A stretch of 64,000 nucleotides of DNA from Glandiceps talaboti (lineage: Eukaryota > Hemichordata > Enteropneusta > Spengelidae): NCBI RefSeq assembly GCF_964340395.1, contig NC_135570.1, positions 821,001 through 885,000 on the forward strand, written 5' to 3'. Within the stretch, counting starts at the first letter, position 1. Each line of letters begins with the position of its first letter. This document shows, piece after piece, positions 43,443 to 56,200 of the stretch. The translations under genes and the position numbers were made by a program. The notes under the pieces were generated by a model. That model was not told the origin of the DNA, did not search any database, and saw nothing but the letters and a program-made list of their open reading frames with translations.

Positions 43443-43532
43443 ATTTCCAGTGTTTTCCACTATCCTAAACTGACATTTTTTATTTTTTGAATTAAATCAA
43501 AATGTCGAAATAGTGGAAATAGTATAGTAGAG
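43443..43532. mobile_element. Hairpin element, second copy
   Basis: TTTTCCACTATCCTAAACTGACATTTTT is mirrored by AAAATGTCGAAATAGTGGAAA, with an AT loop. The arm words (CCACTATCCTAA, CTGACA) are those of the hairpin at 31932-32093. Confidence 0.6.
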
Positions 43533-43836
43533 TTGGTCCTATACGTCTACAGGTAGGCTAATTCTGTGTACCTGTTTTTGAAACGTGTTTCTTTCATGAT
43601 TCCAGGGACTTGTGTAAAGCAGTACTGCGATTATTGCAGCACTCAGCAAAGATATTTGCATATGTCAAGTTTCAGTCAACCTGTCTCGTGTCCTCAGTAA
43701 TTTATTTAGTAGCAATAAGTCTAGCCATGCATTCGATAAAATCATATTAAAGTGTACAAATGGATTCAGTTTTCTATGTACCCTGGAATGTCCGCTCCAA
43801 GATTTATGGTTTTCACATATTATGTATGTTGTTGTA

Positions 43837-43843
43837 GTAGTAG

Positions 43844-43887
<44 letters not shown>
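43837..43887. repeat. (TTG)n microsatellite
   Basis: About 16 TTG triplets. Confidence 0.97.
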
Positions 43888-43888
<1 letters not shown>

Positions 43889-44269
43889 TGTTTCTCTGCG
43901 TTGTCTAGTAAACTTAAACATAATTATTTAAAAGTTTATCACGATGCAAATATCTATTTTCAAACTCGAAAAATTCGTAAACTTATTTTATTAAATTAAT
44001 TAGTATATTTATTTAGTATTGTCTCTCAGGCTCTGTTCGAATTGTGCAATTAAGTTCTAGGCTAATTTTTGAATTTCGGTCGTAAACTGAGACATTCTCA
44101 GTCATTCAGAGAAGCATATGAAATGAACTTGAATCAATGAATGTAATCGAAACTTAAACTTGAACTTGTCCAAGGTCTATCATCACATGTGACGTTAATG
44201 CGTTCGGTCATGGACAGATATACGTCACACCATGGATCTGTTACATGTAATATTAGGACCCTAGTCTAG

Positions 44270-44322
44270 TTCCTATACAGTATGTGGTTGGAAACCACAG
44301 CTGGCATCCAGACTAAATAGAT
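44270..44322 (+). mobile_element. Internally deleted TAGTCTAG MITE
   Basis: Left end TAGTCTAGTTCCTATACAG and right end ATCCAGACTA match the two ends of the element at 48950-49250, joined by only a short GTGGTTGGAAACCACAG hairpin. Confidence 0.65.
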
Positions 44323-44448
44323 CCATATGGTCACACAGAGAAAGATGAAAAGAAAAAATGCACGTCAATTATTACAATCAAATTCACTGGTTGGCGTAGG
44401 TTGTGGTAATTTGACTTTCGACAAAGCTTTCATTTAGTCTAGCTGCTA

Positions 44449-44562
44449 TAGACCTTCGGACTTTTATTTCTTCGACGACAAGCGACCGAAATTCGCGTTG
44501 TACTTTCAGGTGCAAAGCGAACTTCAGTCGCTTGCCATATCAAAAGAAAGTCCGAAGGTCTA
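44449..44562. mobile_element. TA-flanked hairpin MITE
   Basis: GACCTTCGGACTTT and AAAGTCCGAAGGTC are perfect inverted ends, with further pairing inside (CAAGCGACCGAA and TTCAGTCGCTTG). Both ends are bordered by TA (44449-44450, 44561-44562), as for Tc1/mariner-type elements. About 110 bp, non-coding. Confidence 0.75.
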
Positions 44563-45753
44563 GCACCAAGATTATATTTCATTTGACAATGCAGCGAGTG
44601 CACACACACTCCAAAGGCCTATTGTACTTTGAAAGGTCAGCTCAAGTTGAAAACCATTGAATGACACCGCATGTACAGTGCAGCATATGGTATATATAGA
44701 AACATATGTGCATATACCGGTGTTAGTAGACATATGTTGAATATATTCTGGTAGTTTTCAATTAATAGGTAAATTCACTAAATTCTCCGACATCTCCAAA
44801 TTTTGGTCTGACGGTTAGTTAAAGATTCAGTAACGCACAAAGAGATCCCAAAAAATGACTAAGTACAAGATCTAACGTATAATACAGATGAACAACAGCA
44901 CGAACTTGAACATGTACCAAGGCCATTAATAGTTTGCCCTTAGGAGCAAGATCAATTGATAGTTCAATGTGGGATAAAAACTAAGATCTTAGTACTTAGG
45001 CCCCCACACACATACATATTACACACTCCTTCTAACTTTAATATACAATTGGCCAAAATTGATAATTGTTTCAGACAGCAAAATCAGTTTGAAATCAAAA
45101 TGTAGTAGTATGTAGTACAAATGTATTATGTATGAATATAAAGCCAGTATGTAGTACATATATTGACTGAGTGGGGATAGGATTCCGCTAAATACTATTT
45201 CTAGTAGTGAGAGAGACACTCGCACATTTCGCATTTATTTGGACTGTGAAGATTTTTATTCGATGAAAGCCTTTCACGAGACTTAAGTCGACGGGTGTCA
45301 GGACTCATCACAATTAGTGTTAGTTGGTTGATTATGGTAGTTCTCTTTTTGGAGGATTTGGTGGACCACCCCTATACGTAATTTATGTCCAGTCCCTTAC
45401 TTCGGGATATTTAGCGTTCATGAACTGTATCAGGATCTCGGGACAGAACAGCATGGGCTCAGAAAAGTTCAGTGAAACTTTGACTAAACTCGTAAAATTA
45501 TATCAATTACAATCCCTGGATAATTATTTTTGTCAGGCGATGTGACACCGGGGCCCGGGTCGCATAACGGTCAGTAAAGTTCAAATAGGTTGTTTGTCCG
45601 CGATTCACTCAACATGACTGAACAGACAGTCCTTTGACTGAACTATTCTAGCATATTGACGTATAATCGCCTTGACATGTCTACTGCGCAGTAACCGTCA
45701 CAGAATTCTTCAACAACAACCATTCAGGTATTATAACGTAGGCGGGGTATTGT

Positions 45754-45838
45754 GATGTATGTATGTATGTATGTATGTATGTATGTATGTATGTATGTAT
45801 GTATGTATGTATGTATGTATGTGTGTATGTGTGTATGT

Positions 45839-45879
<41 letters not shown>

Positions 45880-45893
45880 CGTGCGTGCGTGTG

Positions 45894-45956
<63 letters not shown>

Positions 45957-46020
45957 ATGCATGCATGCATGCATGCATGCATGCATGCATGTATGTATGT
46001 ATGTATGTATGTATGTATGT
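45754..46020. repeat. Compound microsatellite ATGT-GT-GCGT-ATGC-ATGT
   Basis: The array steps through ATGT, GTGT, GCGT, GCAT and back to ATGT, each neighbour differing by one base, so it looks like one tetramer that mutated and re-expanded. Frames in both directions are repeat artefacts. Confidence 0.97.
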
Positions 46021-47074
46021 CTAGATCTACAGATACATAGATCGGTTGTCATGGGCAAAGTAGAATATATTGATGTTTATATATATTTTATTAGATTGTT
46101 GCTCCTATTTACCCTGCCCCTATGCCCACCTGTAGAATGAGGAACTAACCAGACATTTTGATTCACTCGTCATTGGAAGGTTGGGCGTGTGAATTACAAA
46201 TTGCATATATAACAATCTACCTTTACAAATCTTGACTTAGCTGCCAGGACAAAAGCGTATCTGTGTTTGAAAGATTTTGTCTTTTTCTCCTTTTCAAAGA
46301 AGAGTTATCAGACAGAATCAGAATTGAGTGTAAAATTAACGATGTAAAGGCTAGAAAGAAATGGAAAAGCTTTGTCGAAATTATAGCCTAAATTGTGATT
46401 TTCATTTATTTACCCTGTATTATTATGGCATGAAAATAAAAATCTACCTTTAAACATTTACGCTTTGAAAAGCTGAATTTAGGAATTACTGAGAAAATAG
46501 GTTCATGTTTAGGCTTTACAAAACAATACCAATCACATACACCGTACGTACGATAAAACATTACTTTTGATAACTTTCTACGTGTGCTTAAAATTATTGT
46601 TTTCAACTGATTTATAGAAAACAAATGTGATTACAGAAGAAAACGGATATCAAATCAATCCGTAGCTATTCGCAGCCATCATTAAAGACATTTCAAACTT
46701 TTCCAGAAAAGGTAATTAACAAAAACTCTTATGTGTCCTTTTTCCTTTAAATCAAACAATTTTAACAACATATCGTTTATATTCATTTTAGTGTTCACTG
46801 AGATTATCAAACAATCATATGTATTGAAGGAAAATGCCCTGTTAATGCTGGTTTTGCTTGATCACACTTTCTCTGATGTTAGAAAGGGTAAAACACACTT
46901 CTTCAATTTCAGAATATATATGTCTGTTTTCCCTTTTCATCATAATGGAGCGCAAACGCTTTCTTTGAGTTTACCGACACACCACAAAGAGGATATGGGT
47001 GGAGCATTGTCTCAATACTGTTTTTTTAGAAACGATCCACACCCATTTCCCTGCCAATCGGTTTGCTATGATTT

Positions 47075-47226
47075 TCTCCAATATTATTATTATTATTATT
47101 ATTATTATTAGACTTTATTTAATCTCGATAGACTGTTGAGCCAGTGGCTCTTCTCACACAGTGTCGATATTGCAACATTCACGTTTAGAGGGAACAAGCA
47201 GAATTTACGGCGGGGGGGGGGGGGGC
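47075..47226 (-). mobile_element. 3' end of a retroelement with (AAT)n tail
   Basis: On the minus strand the sequence runs GAGAAGAGCCACTGGCTCAA, CAGTCTATCGAGATTAAATA, AAGTC and then a (TAATAA)n tail, as for a LINE or SINE 3' end. It is preceded by a run of about 14 G on the plus strand (47212-47225). Confidence 0.5.
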
Positions 47227-47255
47227 TAAGGAGAAGCATATACATAAAGTAGAAC

Positions 47256-47522
47256 ATGCCCCATGTGCCAGAAGATGGGCAACACTTTATCTTAAACTGT
47301 AAAATGTTCATGGACGAAAGAAAATCAGTATTAGCACACTTTAAAATATGGCCCCCAGATTTGACAGATGCAGAAAAATTCCTTAATATAATGAACAGTA
47401 AAAATGAGAATATAATTAAAGAAGTGGCTAAATACACATACACATGTTTCAAACTTAGAAAGTACAAACCAGCAAACCATGTATGGCAGGGTATTTTTAT
47501 TTTGGTACATGTAAACGTGTAA
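47256..47522 (+). pseudogene. Decayed LINE C-terminal fragment
   Basis: Encodes EDGQHFILNCKMFMDERKSV, then FLNIMNS and VAKYTYTCFKLRKYK. This is the usual end of many non-LTR retrotransposon polymerases: a CxxC knuckle, EDExHFLLxC, R..L, then a final VAKFI..CFKLR. The first knuckle cysteine (HAPCA) lies in another frame just upstream, so at least one frameshift separates it. No polymerase core is present. Confidence 0.7.
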
Positions 47523-47710
47523 TTGTTTTGTGTTCTCAGCGAACATGGAATGGAATATGAATGTTAGTGCCTTTGATATCATAGAATGGCCCCTAATTTA
47601 AAGCAAAAACGTTCATTATACCTTTTTGTCACTTTCTTATTTCGAAAAAACAGAACGTATCTTAGTATTTGCCGTAAATAGCGACGGATTCAAATTAGTT
47701 TTACAATCTT

Positions 47711-48007
47711 TTATTTTGAAACTGTACAGTATACGCCCAATAAAATAATAGTAATATACAGGTGATACACCGTTGAGTGTAGATCTATAGCAGTGCCACC
47801 AACGATCATATCATACCGTATATATATTGAGTAGTTCGGAGGAACTGTAGAACTATCGAGAACATCGAAGGATAACGCTGCCCCATCAAATGCTTTGAGT
47901 GGAAACCTACCTTCGATAACCATCTTCATCATGCATTTGCTCTCGTCTTTGTGAAGGGACAATACACATTTAAAACTATACTGCGAACGGACAAGAGATC
48001 GGCACTT
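47711..48007 (-). CDS. Unclassified 99-residue frame
   Basis: A minus-strand frame ending in TAA reads as plausible protein (CVLSLHKDESKCMMKM, FPLKAFDGAALSFDVLDSS, PPNYSIYIRYDMIVGGTAID). The only early ATGs are internal (MMKM). A weak acceptor (CATACTAG) could precede it, which would make it a terminal exon. It abuts a dispersed repeat (48042-48150) shared with lipase intron 1, so a transposon remnant is equally possible. No family recognised. Confidence 0.25.
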   Translation of the reverse strand, partial: KCRSLVRSQYSFKCVLSLHKDESKCMMKMVIEGRFPLKAFDGAALSFDVLDSSTVPPNYSIYIRYDMIVGGTAIDLHSTVYHLYITIILLGVYCTVSK

Positions 48008-48041
48008 CAATCGATCCTAGTATGATCATCTGTCAGTGAGC

Positions 48042-48150
48042 ATTGTCGCAAACCACGGCCTGTTTTACGGCAACGTTCATAACGCACCTATTTATTTCGA
48101 AATGTAGTGGTAGAAATAATAACTCTGGTTTACAAGAATGTCAGTGAGTT
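48042..48150 (+). repeat. Dispersed protein-like repeat, copy 2
   Basis: Matches 17280-17385 in lipase intron 1: CGCAAACCACRGCCT, TTTTAC, then GAAATAATAACTCTGGTTT against GAAATAACAGCTCTGGTTT, then AGAATG. The translations also align (HHRKPQPLL against [21 protein letters not shown] against VEIITLVYKNVS). Confidence 0.65.
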
Positions 48151-48742
48151 GTTATCAAAGTATATATACGTCATAACAAAAATAAGGAACTTTTTATTCA
48201 ATAAAAGTGTGATTTATCAGTGGTCTTATTTCCTTTATTTCATTACATTTTACTGAATGCTAATCTTTCTTTCTGTCTCAGAGTCGAAAGTCGCTTTGGC
48301 ACTAACTACGAGTGTAAACTCCTTATATAAACTCTGACCTTGTCAAGAAAATCTTTCATATTCACATATATCAATTGCAAACCAAAATTATAATGAACGA
48401 ATATAACAACAAATAGAGTACAAAAGACATGTCTTGTTGTATCTTGTATATAATATTTATTCCGAATATAACAGGAACATAAACCTCAAATTAAGTCATC
48501 TAAATAAAGTGGGCACGTGAGACTTTTTACATGTATTCATCACGGCCACGTCATTATTACACATACCAAGCTGACGAAATACTCCAGAACAGTTACACAA
48601 ACCCATTACCATGCATAAAGACAAGACGTGCCATGCCCCGTGTATACAAAGTAATACTAGTATTCAAAATGTATAGGTTCTACCTCTCAGATTGACCAGT
48701 TCTACTAAGCCAGCTACATCCATCGACACAACACTAAAACGA

Positions 48743-48899
48743 TAGTCTAGTTCCAAACTGGTACAGTATTACGTATAGAAACTTCATTACTTGAGCTAGT
48801 CAAGGCGGTGGTAAAGTAATGGAGTTTCAATACGTCATACCATGGCAGTATATGGGTTATACTACCATGGTCATACTATACCAGTTTGGAACTAGACTA
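48743..48899. mobile_element. Fold-back MITE with 8-bp target duplication
   Basis: Inverted ends TAGTCTAGTTCCAAACTGGT and its complement, further inverted pairs inside (ACGTAT, GAAACT, CATTACTT). Flanked on both sides by TAAAACGA (48735-48742 and 48900-48907). An 8-bp duplication with a short TA-starting TIR suits hAT-like transposases. Confidence 0.85.
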
Positions 48900-48949
48900 T
48901 AAAACGAATATCCTGTACTGTCGATCTTCAGAGATAGGCAATCTGAAGT

Positions 48950-49250
48950 TAGTCTAGTTCCTATACAGTATCGTTACGATTTACTATAGTATACCTACAT
49001 TCACAGTATAGTCAAAGCTGTTGCTCTAGAAGTCCTGATATGCAATTTAAAATTCATCCAAAGCCATCCACACAGTCATTAACATCATGTCTTTGTTAAT
49101 CAATCACAAAATTCTAACCAATAACACAGTGCCTCATAATGTTGGTCTTTATTGGGATAGTTATGTAATGTCTTAAAATATGGTAAGCTTATATTTGTAT
49201 ATCTGTGGTTAGACCACACTCGTACCACAGTTGACATCCAGACTAGACTA
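48950..49250 (+). mobile_element. TAGTCTAG MITE, longest copy
   Basis: Begins TAGTCTAGTTCCTATACAG and ends ATCCAGACTAGACTA, so the outer 8 bases are inverted. It lies 50 bp from the fold-back member at 48743 and shares both ends with 44270-44322. No clear target duplication. Confidence 0.65.
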
Positions 49251-49435
49251 AGATCTGATGTGGTGACGTTTGAAATTTCGTTATTTTACAACTAGAGGGT
49301 GTAGTCCAGTTAGGTTAGGTTTTAAAGTATTTGCCAAGTAGCTTTTCAATAACTCCAAACTATATTTTTTTCGCTACCACTAACCACAGTCACACATATG
49401 AACTAATATTCTATTCAAGGATGGTTGATGGTTGA

Positions 49436-49549
49436 TCATAATACAAAATAATGACATTACATAATTATGAGGTATTTACGAATATTCAAACAATACCGTC
49501 ACATATTCGTAAATACCTAATAACGCCATTATTTTGTATTATATTATGA
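49436..49549. mobile_element. AT-rich hairpin element
   Basis: TCATAATACAAAATAATG and AGGTATTTACGAATAT are mirrored in order by ATATTCGTAAATACCT and CATTATTTTGTATTATATTATGA. Central loop about 16 bp. Confidence 0.75.
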
Positions 49550-50238
49550 CAATCTTTGAGTAGAATGTTAGTTCACAAGTGACTGTGCTTACATTTTAAA
49601 GACACACTTGTAAGCTTTTTAAAGCTAAAGCTGTATCAGCCACGAAAACTTTGTCAGGTTACTCACCGTTTTGTGTATACGTGTCTTTTGATTAAAGAAT
49701 ACATTACGAATGTAGAAAAGTGTTGTATTCAAGTACTGGGCTTTGTATTTAAATTTTGAAACACGTATTGTTAACTCCAACTTCCAAGGCTATCCATTCG
49801 AATATCATGACTATGACGACATATACAACACGCACTGTACATAGAGGAAACAGCAGGCCGGTCACCTGATTTGGATCATACCACAGCGGGCTAGACATGG
49901 GCTTCGTGTACATAATCGAATCCGAAACAATTCGTAATTTTTGAAAAACAAAATATTAGTGGATTTATTCAAGGTAAGACTATATTTTCATGTATTTTCT
50001 ATCAGTATCGAGTTTCTATCACTCCAAGATAAACGTTTAATTTGAATTATATCTCAAACTAAACATGCAAACACTCCTATATGAAAATGTAATGACCCGA
50101 AAGTGACGAGATTTATTATTTTTAACCTGCACAGCAAATGCGCCCTCTTTACCGGCACCGCTTTTCACTACAATTTTAAAATCGACATTGTCGCATCCTA
50201 GGTTTATGTGTATGTACTTGAACTGAAAGTCTCCAACA

Positions 50239-53200
50239 ATGCCGCCAAGAAACGACGTTTTCCAAACGGTTGAAGCTGACGATGATACTGGGCCAACAAC
50301 GGGACCAGACATAACCAGTATCCCCGATGAAGATTTACACAAATCTCGTCCTCCCATGAAGATAGTCTGGAGGAACGTGATATTGATGTCCGTACTGCAC
50401 GTTGCCTCGGTATATGGTATTTTTCTGCTGCCGGGTTGTCACTGGCAAACATGGCTATTTGGTAAGTTTTAGTTCAGAATTCGCCCTCTTTGTATTAGGA
50501 AAAGAATAGAAGGTAAAAAATGTCAAAATACAAAACCAGAACAGGTGCAGTGCATGCACGCACGTACAACACGTTTTACACGTTTAACGGTGCGTGTATT
50601 ATTTATGGCATTATATACTAGTATATCAAGCGCCTTCGAAATTGATTATTTTCGCACCGACCAGTGAATAATAATACTTTCATCACGGTTTTATTCAATT
50701 TTTTTACTTGTTCCGTGAATGGAAACATGCTTTATTTGATTAATTTGAATAGTCAGAATATTTTATACAGCAGTCACGAAATATACATTAAATATACATA
50801 TCGGTCAGGTTTGATGGAACTGGTGCACAGCTGGTATCGTATATGTACACTGCACACGGCTCGGATCACTGTATGCATACGATATGACCTGTACATGTAC
50901 GTATGGAGTCTATGGACTATACAACCATCATCATTAAGAAACCAAAGTCCATCCATAATATTAAATTGCTGCCAACAAACTCATACTTGACGCGAATCAC
51001 CCGATGTGTCACATAATCAGTTATATGTCTTCCTATTGTAACATGATACATTTGATTCATGGTGATTGGATAAAGATTTTCATAAATTTACAGGCAACAG
51101 CAGGTAGAGTGAAAGAGATATTCTTGAGACACTCAAGGTCATCGAAATGGTGTTTTGCCAAATGTTTTGATAAATCGAAACAACTTACAAATACAGCAAG
51201 CTGCTACTTTTAATGTGTAAAGCTTGATTTATTTTAATTTATTTCTTAAATAAATATTTGTTCTTATTGTTCAAAGTTTGTCCAGCTATGAAGAATATGA
51301 AATGCTGTACTATGCACCCCACAGTAGGCTACTTTGGTTTGTCAATCTTAGATATGTAGAAGGTCTCACTCCATTGTTGGTAAATTGAATTGTCCTGAGT
51401 TTTCAAAGTAGCTTGCAATGGACATTTCAACTTATAGGCCATGTCAGATTAGGATGGAAATTGAAAGTGTGATAAAACAGTTGTCTGACAGAATTATAGA
51501 AAAAGTTGGTCCTGAATAAAAGAATAATCCTATCAAATCCTTATTGCAGTTATTTATAAAATAACACTTAACTGAGAATGTGGGATTGAAGCATGGGCCT
51601 TTAACCATAAAGTGGCATGAAACAGAAATCACAAATGTATAAAATTTAATGACATAAACCAAACATTACTCAGTTCCTATAGCAAAATGAAAATCACACC
51701 ATATATATTTGATTAAATTAATGAACTTTACATGTGGTATTGTCAATCATTTTTTCAAACTATTTTCTTTTCTTTGTTGTCTGATTAGTGGCTGAAAATA
51801 CAATTGTGTTGTGTGGTACCTTCTTTTTATGCAACGTTACACTATTGTGTTTCTTTTCTGTTGATAAAATCTTGGTAAAGATAAAATGTCCTTGGTTGAT
51901 AAAAAACTAACATTTTGAGATTAAGAGGAGCAGAGTGTGTAGCTTGATGGTCCGTGGTGATTTTGGTTTCCGATTGAAACATTCTTAAAGTATTCCAAAT
52001 ACAAGTTGTGTCATGTCTAGAACTAGTAAGAGCTAAATCTGTCACCTGTCTGGGATGTAGATAAAGTTGGAAAGGTAGGTGGTAATAATACCTAACACAT
52101 GAATATACCCAACAATGGATACATAGCAGTTGAATTAAAAGTAGTTTTCAAAAACAAATTCCTGTAAAAAGTAGCCAGCAAGAAATTGCTGAGTAGCCAG
52201 TTGGTTTTTGCCGGCTACCTGCCCTTATCTACAACATCCCTGACCAGGTATGAGTAACACTGAAGTAAAGCATTTTCTCTATGTGCTACACTCATTTATA
52301 GCATCTATATCAAGTGTAAAAGTATACTGTTTCAATTGGTTTATTTACAAGCCATAGCATGTGGTCTTTCTAATGTGGTCAATTAACAAATGAAACAGTA
52401 TACTTTTACACTTGATATAGATGATATAAATGATTGTGGTACATACAGAAAACACTTTACTTTGGTGTTATGGGTTGTACTTGATATGGATGATATAAAT
52501 GATTGTGGTACATACAGAAAACACTTTACTTTGGTGTTATGGGTTGTATTCTGTTATGACATAAAAATGACATTTTGATAGTTTGTATGGTATCGAATAT
52601 TTGAAACGCTACATAAATTGAACAGTGGTTAATCAGAAATACAATGACCATTCTACGTAGTCTTACTTGCTGTGATCAAATGTTTAATATTTATGAATGT
52701 CCTTGGTCCAAACAAACTGATAGAAAGCTTAAAAGGCCTAACACTTTTGAAATTGTATGGGAAAGTACTGTATATTATTTTTTGTTGATTGTATTGCACA
52801 TGAAATGCAATTGAGGGTGGGGGTGGGGGTGGGGGTAGGGGTGAGGGTGGTGTGTCCATGGCACTTATATCTCTCCTCAGGAGAAGGAAGGATGACTCAT
52901 TCATGCTTGTTAATTTCCAACAGCAGCAAACAGGTCAAAGGTCATCTTATTAATTTATTTCATAAGACACTTTAATCAAGTGTCAAAGTCTGTAACTGGT
53001 GTCATTTCCATGTTGAGTCAGTACGCATGATAAAAAGAGATTTGAAAACCAAAAGTCCTTTTTACAGCAGTTTTGGAACCCTGTAGACTGTTATTATGTT
53101 ATTCAACCCTATCAGGCTTCTTAAACCAAATATTGGAGAACTTCATAATTATACCAATGCCATATCAAAGAAAACTCAGGGAAAGTAATGGTAATTTTGA

Positions 53201-56200
53201 ATGGTTTGACTCATATTTCGGACACAGCAGAACCAGTGATGTAAACATGTGTTGTTTGTGACATAGACCCACATTGTTGTGATGTAGAACGACAGAGTAT
53301 ATATTCAATATTTTTTGTTCTAAATGGCTTGTGCATGGTATAGTGAATATTTATAATTCCTTAACTCCCTGGGGAATACACTCCATTGCAGCCTCTATAA
53401 GCACATAGGATTAAAGCATTCACATTGCAACCTGTATCCTACCAGGTCCTCAATTATACAGCTGGGTTGACTGAGGCACAATTGTGGTTCAAATCTTGCC
53501 CAAGGACTTAAGCCACTCAGAAACAAATGGCAGTGACAGAGCTAAAACCTGCAACTTTCGTATTTTAAGCTACATAGCCAATCTAACCTATTGACCATCA
53601 TGACTCCACACCAACTTCTTGTAATTGTTTTGCATTGGCCAAACAAACTATCACCATATAAATACTGTAGTCTAGATACAATGTTTAGTAGTCTGTGTGC
53701 CTAATACTAATAAGGTCAAGCCATGCAACAGAAGAAAAAGGTATATTTTAGCCATAACAATTGTCGTAGTGTTTTGAGTTTTGATAATTGTTTTTCCTGT
53801 TAAAGTAATATTTTTTAATTAAAACAGAAAGGAAAAGGTACATGATATAATATGACTCAGAGATTATATCATTCAGCTGATTCTGTCAAATGATGGTATA
53901 TACTAATGATATATGCATTGTCAATTTGACTCATCAGCTGATACCATCTAATGATGCTTTGTGTCAATTTTTTCCCAGTTTCTTAAAATAGAACATTAGT
54001 AAGAGTCACTGACCGTCCTCCATTTAGTGATAACTTTGCATAAATAGTGTTGTAACCTGCTGACTAAAGTCTAAAGGTATTGGTTTATGATTGTCACATG
54101 CTGCTAATGAGAGAAGACTTTGGTACTCAATTAACTACAGAATACAATAATTGATGTACCGTGGTTGCCATAGTTACATGTCTTGTGTAACAAGGCAGAC
54201 TTGATGCAATATGTGAAAACATGTACAAGGCTGTATGGTGTCTGCTAGATGCATTAGCCAGCTTGTGTAACACTAACAGATGACTAAGTGACGATTGCAC
54301 GATGTCACACAAGCTCAATAAACAAACTTTGTTCATTTAGTGAAGGAGTCTGGCGTCAATATGATTGTTGAACTTCATGTTGCCATTGTTGGCACTTCTA
54401 ACCAAATTTAGAAAACATCTTCAATGATAAAGAGTCCTGTATTTATTTATTATATTGAGATGTCGATAAGTTGATTGAAATTTACTGCTAATGCGATATA
54501 ACACAGTGCTGGGTTTCTGTTAATATTTTAATCTGTTTACTATGTTTTTACATTGCATCATGGTAGTAATATGACTACTACAATTTTCATTGTGGTGACA
54601 TCATATGTAAATGTGTCCATGTCATACTAGTGAGCTGACAAATATATCATATTTGGACATTATGCTATCACTTCCAATAAACACTAACTTATTATTTGGC
54701 AGAATTCTGCGATTGATTACTGTGTGGATGGGTAGCTTGAAATATCATCTCAGGACTAAATACCAAACTATGAAAATACAATGCAATGCTATCTTGTCTG
54801 AACTTGAAGTTGTCTTATTTATTCATCCTTAGGTCTTCTGATATTTTACTATCAACCAAGATGATATGAAATCAATATCAAATCTGATGAACTCATAATT
54901 CACATTTCATAACAAGACATGTCACAAAACGTGAGATATTTGACTATCAACCAACGATATCATATTGATATCAAATCAGATCAACGTGTCCCATATTCAT
55001 ATTTCATAATTATGTATTTGAGCAATCATGCAGTATGGTGGAATGTCATTCGAGACCAGCATATCTAAAGCGTCATAGTAGACTCGTTGGACGAGCGGAA
55101 ATTCAAAAAATCAAAATGTCAATTAGGATAGCAGAATAGTGTAGTGATGTTAGTCCTACATTAACAATGGAAATGGTTGTCAGCTTTGAAGGACAACGTA
55201 GACCAGTTGAACACTGAATATATAAAATGCCATGTCAGTGTAAAACAGCTGCCATTTTATTTAAATGATTCCCTTGAATCGTAAGATCATGTAATACTGA
55301 ATCATAAGAAAATTAATGTAAAAATTAGAAAAATAAAAAATAACATGAGAGTATACAATCCTACTGATATCTTGAATGTTGTGCTATTACATGTATATTA
55401 TACCTTAAACAAGAACATTTTTGTTAGCCGTGTGCAGTTAATAAAATAACTGAACCCCAGACAAACACATCATTGTTACTCACATGCAAATAACATACAC
55501 AACCACACAAAAATATCATTGTTAATGTTACCATTGCAAGATACAATTGGTAACATATATGAACCTGAAACAAAAACAGCAGTGTGTTTAATATCTTAAG
55601 AGTGATACATGACATGCACCCCAAATGAAATACATGGTTGCCACCCACCCACATACAGTTCTCTTTACCTGCAGTAGCATATTATCTAGAGGCTCAAAAT
55701 AGAACAAGGAGGTTGACCTATTCTCATGTGTGTCTATAGTAATATGCAGCATGTGTAGTGCTTGGAGTGGACGTCATTGTGTTGACCAAGAAATCAAGTG
55801 TTCATTTGTTTTAACAATGCGCTTTAATATTTGGTAACATCCTATCGACAATTGGTAACAAACAAAACGATAGTTTTGAAGATGAATCTGGTAATTCTTT
55901 GGAAATTGCTCATGAAATTTGCCCCTAAGTGTGCAGAAATAACTGTAAACATACATAGGTTCAAGAAATTCTCCATTTCGAGCAAAATCTTCCTTTTTGT
56001 GAGCTGTGAAAAAATCCCCAACTGCCAGAGACCCTTGTGTGAGGGCACTGTTCATTCCTTGCATTATGCAAATTAAGCACACATCTTTGAGGGTGCAAAT
56101 ATGAACTCCAACCCAAAAATTGTTATTACTCACTTGCCATTGATATTACACACACATGATTTTGTCATCAATTTAATTCTTTCTTGTTTTAATGTTTCTA

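Noticed and set aside
46731-47111. 126-residue frame ending in poly-Tyr
   Set aside because: The poly-Tyr is the (TAT)n tail of a minus-strand retroelement; no domain upstream.
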